Shown one piece after another: positions 5,454 to 6,518 of a DNA stretch of 6,518 bases. The first letter of the stretch is position 1. Each line of letters opens with the position of its first letter. The translations under genes and the position numbers were made by a program. The notes beneath the pieces are model-generated. The model did not search any database. It had not been told where the DNA came from and saw only the letters and a list, made by a program, of their open reading frames with translations. Source of the stretch: an uncultured Prevotella sp. (lineage in GTDB: Bacteria; Bacteroidota; Bacteroidia; Bacteroidales; Bacteroidaceae); assembly GCA_900769055.1 (NCBI GenBank), contig CAAGFF010000189.1:1-6518 (forward strand), read 5' to 3'.

Positions 5454-6371
5454 TCACGCCTGTTTGATAAGGTGTTTCACCTTCATCTTAATATTCCATG
5501 GCAACACTTGTGCCATGCACTGAATTAGATTGAACATGCCGAAAAGCAAGTTGGCCTTAATGCACTTCAGTAAAGATGTATTGTTGAATTGATATCTCAA
5601 TAGAACTTCGCACAGCTCAGCTTTGTCGCCTTTATGATCCACATATTTGCAAAGCGAAGCGGACATATGCATATTGTTGCTCTTTTTCCTTATAATGCTG
5701 ACAATATGGCCATTTTCCATGCGTTTCGTTTCAAGTGACGCAAAATCGCCAAGCAACCTGCCTACATATGTCTTCTCTGATTGATTCCAAATGACGAGTT
5801 CGCCTGCTTCCTCATCAATGTTATATTGATGAAATCCCTTATAGTGTTCCATTTCTGCTTCGTTGGGATGATGGTTAAGGTAAAGCACACCACCCTCTCG
5901 CAAAGCCAGCAAGGCCTCGACGACACCTTTGATAGGTGCCGATGAGTGGTCAAGGGCATTTTGAATAGTTATTAACGAAGCATCTCCAGGTATGAAGGCC
6001 GAGAGATACTCTGTCATGCCAAACTCTATGGCAGGCAATGACTTCTTGTATTTCTTCAAAATACGGTTGAAATAGTAGGCCAGGGGGTCTATGTAATGTA
6101 TGTCAAGAGGAACAAGTTCACCATCCTTGTCAAGGTGATCGCCAACAGCGTAACTCATGCCTGCTCCAACATCATACACTTTGGGATGATCTTGGGCAAG
6201 CAAGAAAGCGTTAGCATCAAATCCTTCAAGGCAAATGACCGAGCCATAATGAGCCCAACCCATCATCCCATGAAAGGTGTGGGGCCACCTATACACATTA
6301 TTCCAAAATGCCACTTCGTAGGGAATACCACCAAGCCATTGCTCGGAGATGGCTGTGCTGTTTGTTTTCAT
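5454..6371 (-). CDS. Class I SAM-dependent methyltransferase, capsule/O-antigen-cluster type
   Basis: The product of 305 residues has a Rossmann methyltransferase core: motif I VYDVGAGMS (65-73) for SAM, VPLDIHYIDPLAYY (87-100) around the next strands, LITIQNALDHSSAP (133-146) as a motif IV-like strand, then GGVLYLNHHPNEAE (160-173) and HYKGFHQYN (176-184). The NALDH and NEAE-GFHQYN signatures resemble methyltransferases from capsular and O-antigen clusters of Bacteroidota, so a sugar or glycan intermediate is the likely substrate; this is inference. A C-terminal extension (about 240-305) ends in an amphipathic, partly hydrophobic, basic helix that could touch the membrane. I chose ATG 6371; an in-frame GTG at 6377 adds two residues and lies closer to a possible AAGGA ribosome site (6387-6383). 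The gene is visibly AT-richer than rsmA, stands without glycan genes in the window, and adjoins possible mobile DNA, suggesting horizontal acquisition. Confidence 0.85.
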   Translation of the reverse strand: MKTNSTAISEQWLGGIPYEVAFWNNVYRWPHTFHGMMGWAHYGSVICLEGFDANAFLLAQDHPKVYDVGAGMSYAVGDHLDKDGELVPLDIHYIDPLAYYFNRILKKYKKSLPAIEFGMTEYLSAFIPGDASLITIQNALDHSSAPIKGVVEALLALREGGVLYLNHHPNEAEMEHYKGFHQYNIDEEAGELVIWNQSEKTYVGRLLGDFASLETKRMENGHIVSIIRKKSNNMHMSASLCKYVDHKGDKAELCEVLLRYQFNNTSLLKCIKANLLFGMFNLIQCMAQVLPWNIKMKVKHLIKQA

Positions 6372-6398
6372 AATCACATAATTCCTTAAATTCGCAGC

Positions 6399-6518
6399 TT
6401 AATTAGGGTCTGCTGAATTAATTTTTAGTCACAGACAGAGAGTAGCGGACGTAGCCCCTCATAGCGACGATAATAATGAAAATCCGCCATATTTCGTTCA
6501 GGACAAGACAAAGTTCCC
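6399..6518 (-). other. Possible end of a mobile element or repeat, or 3' end of an upstream gene (truncated)
   Basis: The last 120 bases are ambiguous. Three minus-strand readings enter from the right edge: one stops at once (GNFVLS, TGA at 6500-6498), one gives 30 codons ending SVCD (TAA 6427-6425) and one 32 codons ending SVTKN (TAA 6420-6418). None matches a family I can name. Further in, AGGGTCTGCTGAATTAA (6405-6421, plus strand) has the look of an insertion-sequence terminal inverted repeat, flanked by TTAATT/AATTAA. A transposase stop about 80-90 bp inside such an end would fit an insertion sequence running off the right edge. The other end is not visible, so this remains a suggestion. 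Confidence 0.25.

Overview
The window looks like chromosomal DNA from a Bacteroidota member, most likely a Prevotella-type organism. Three things point there: -7 promoter elements of the TAnnTTTG class, few Shine-Dalgarno sequences, and recognisable Bacteroidota versions of housekeeping proteins. This assignment is inference from sequence style; no database search was made.

Layout. Positions 1-152 (minus strand) hold the first 50 codons of a secreted protein, probably an outer-membrane porin, running off the left edge. A 201-bp divergent intergenic region (153-353) has promoter elements for both directions and two sets of short direct repeats. A plus-strand operon follows: an ECF-type sigma factor (354-881), a single-pass membrane protein that overlaps it by ATGA and is a candidate anti-sigma factor (878-1588), and an unrecognised secreted protein (1736-2587). 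Between the last two lies the most unusual stretch here: a 146-base tract with no G on the coding strand, built largely from a 9-bp tandem repeat. It could be a Rho-loading site, an unstructured leader or a variable repeat.

Convergent with that operon is a minus-strand block of translation and ribosome-assembly genes: rsmA (16S rRNA dimethyladenosine methyltransferase, 4374-5165), frr (ribosome recycling factor, 3718-4278) and rsgA (30S-maturation GTPase, 2613-3545). RsmA and RsgA both act late in 30S assembly, and RRF recycles the ribosome after termination. frr and rsmA each have their own promoter-like sequence. The frr-rsgA gap holds two stem-loops and no recognisable promoter.

The right end differs in character. 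An AT-richer minus-strand gene (5454-6371) encodes a SAM-dependent methyltransferase of a kind seen in capsule or O-antigen clusters. Next to it, at the window edge, is sequence that may be the end of a mobile element or repeat. This part may be horizontally acquired.

No tRNA, rRNA or CRISPR array was seen. Most of the window is ordinary core genome. The parts worth a second look are the G-free repeat tract, the sigma/membrane/secreted-protein operon, the frr-rsgA stem-loops and the right-hand edge.
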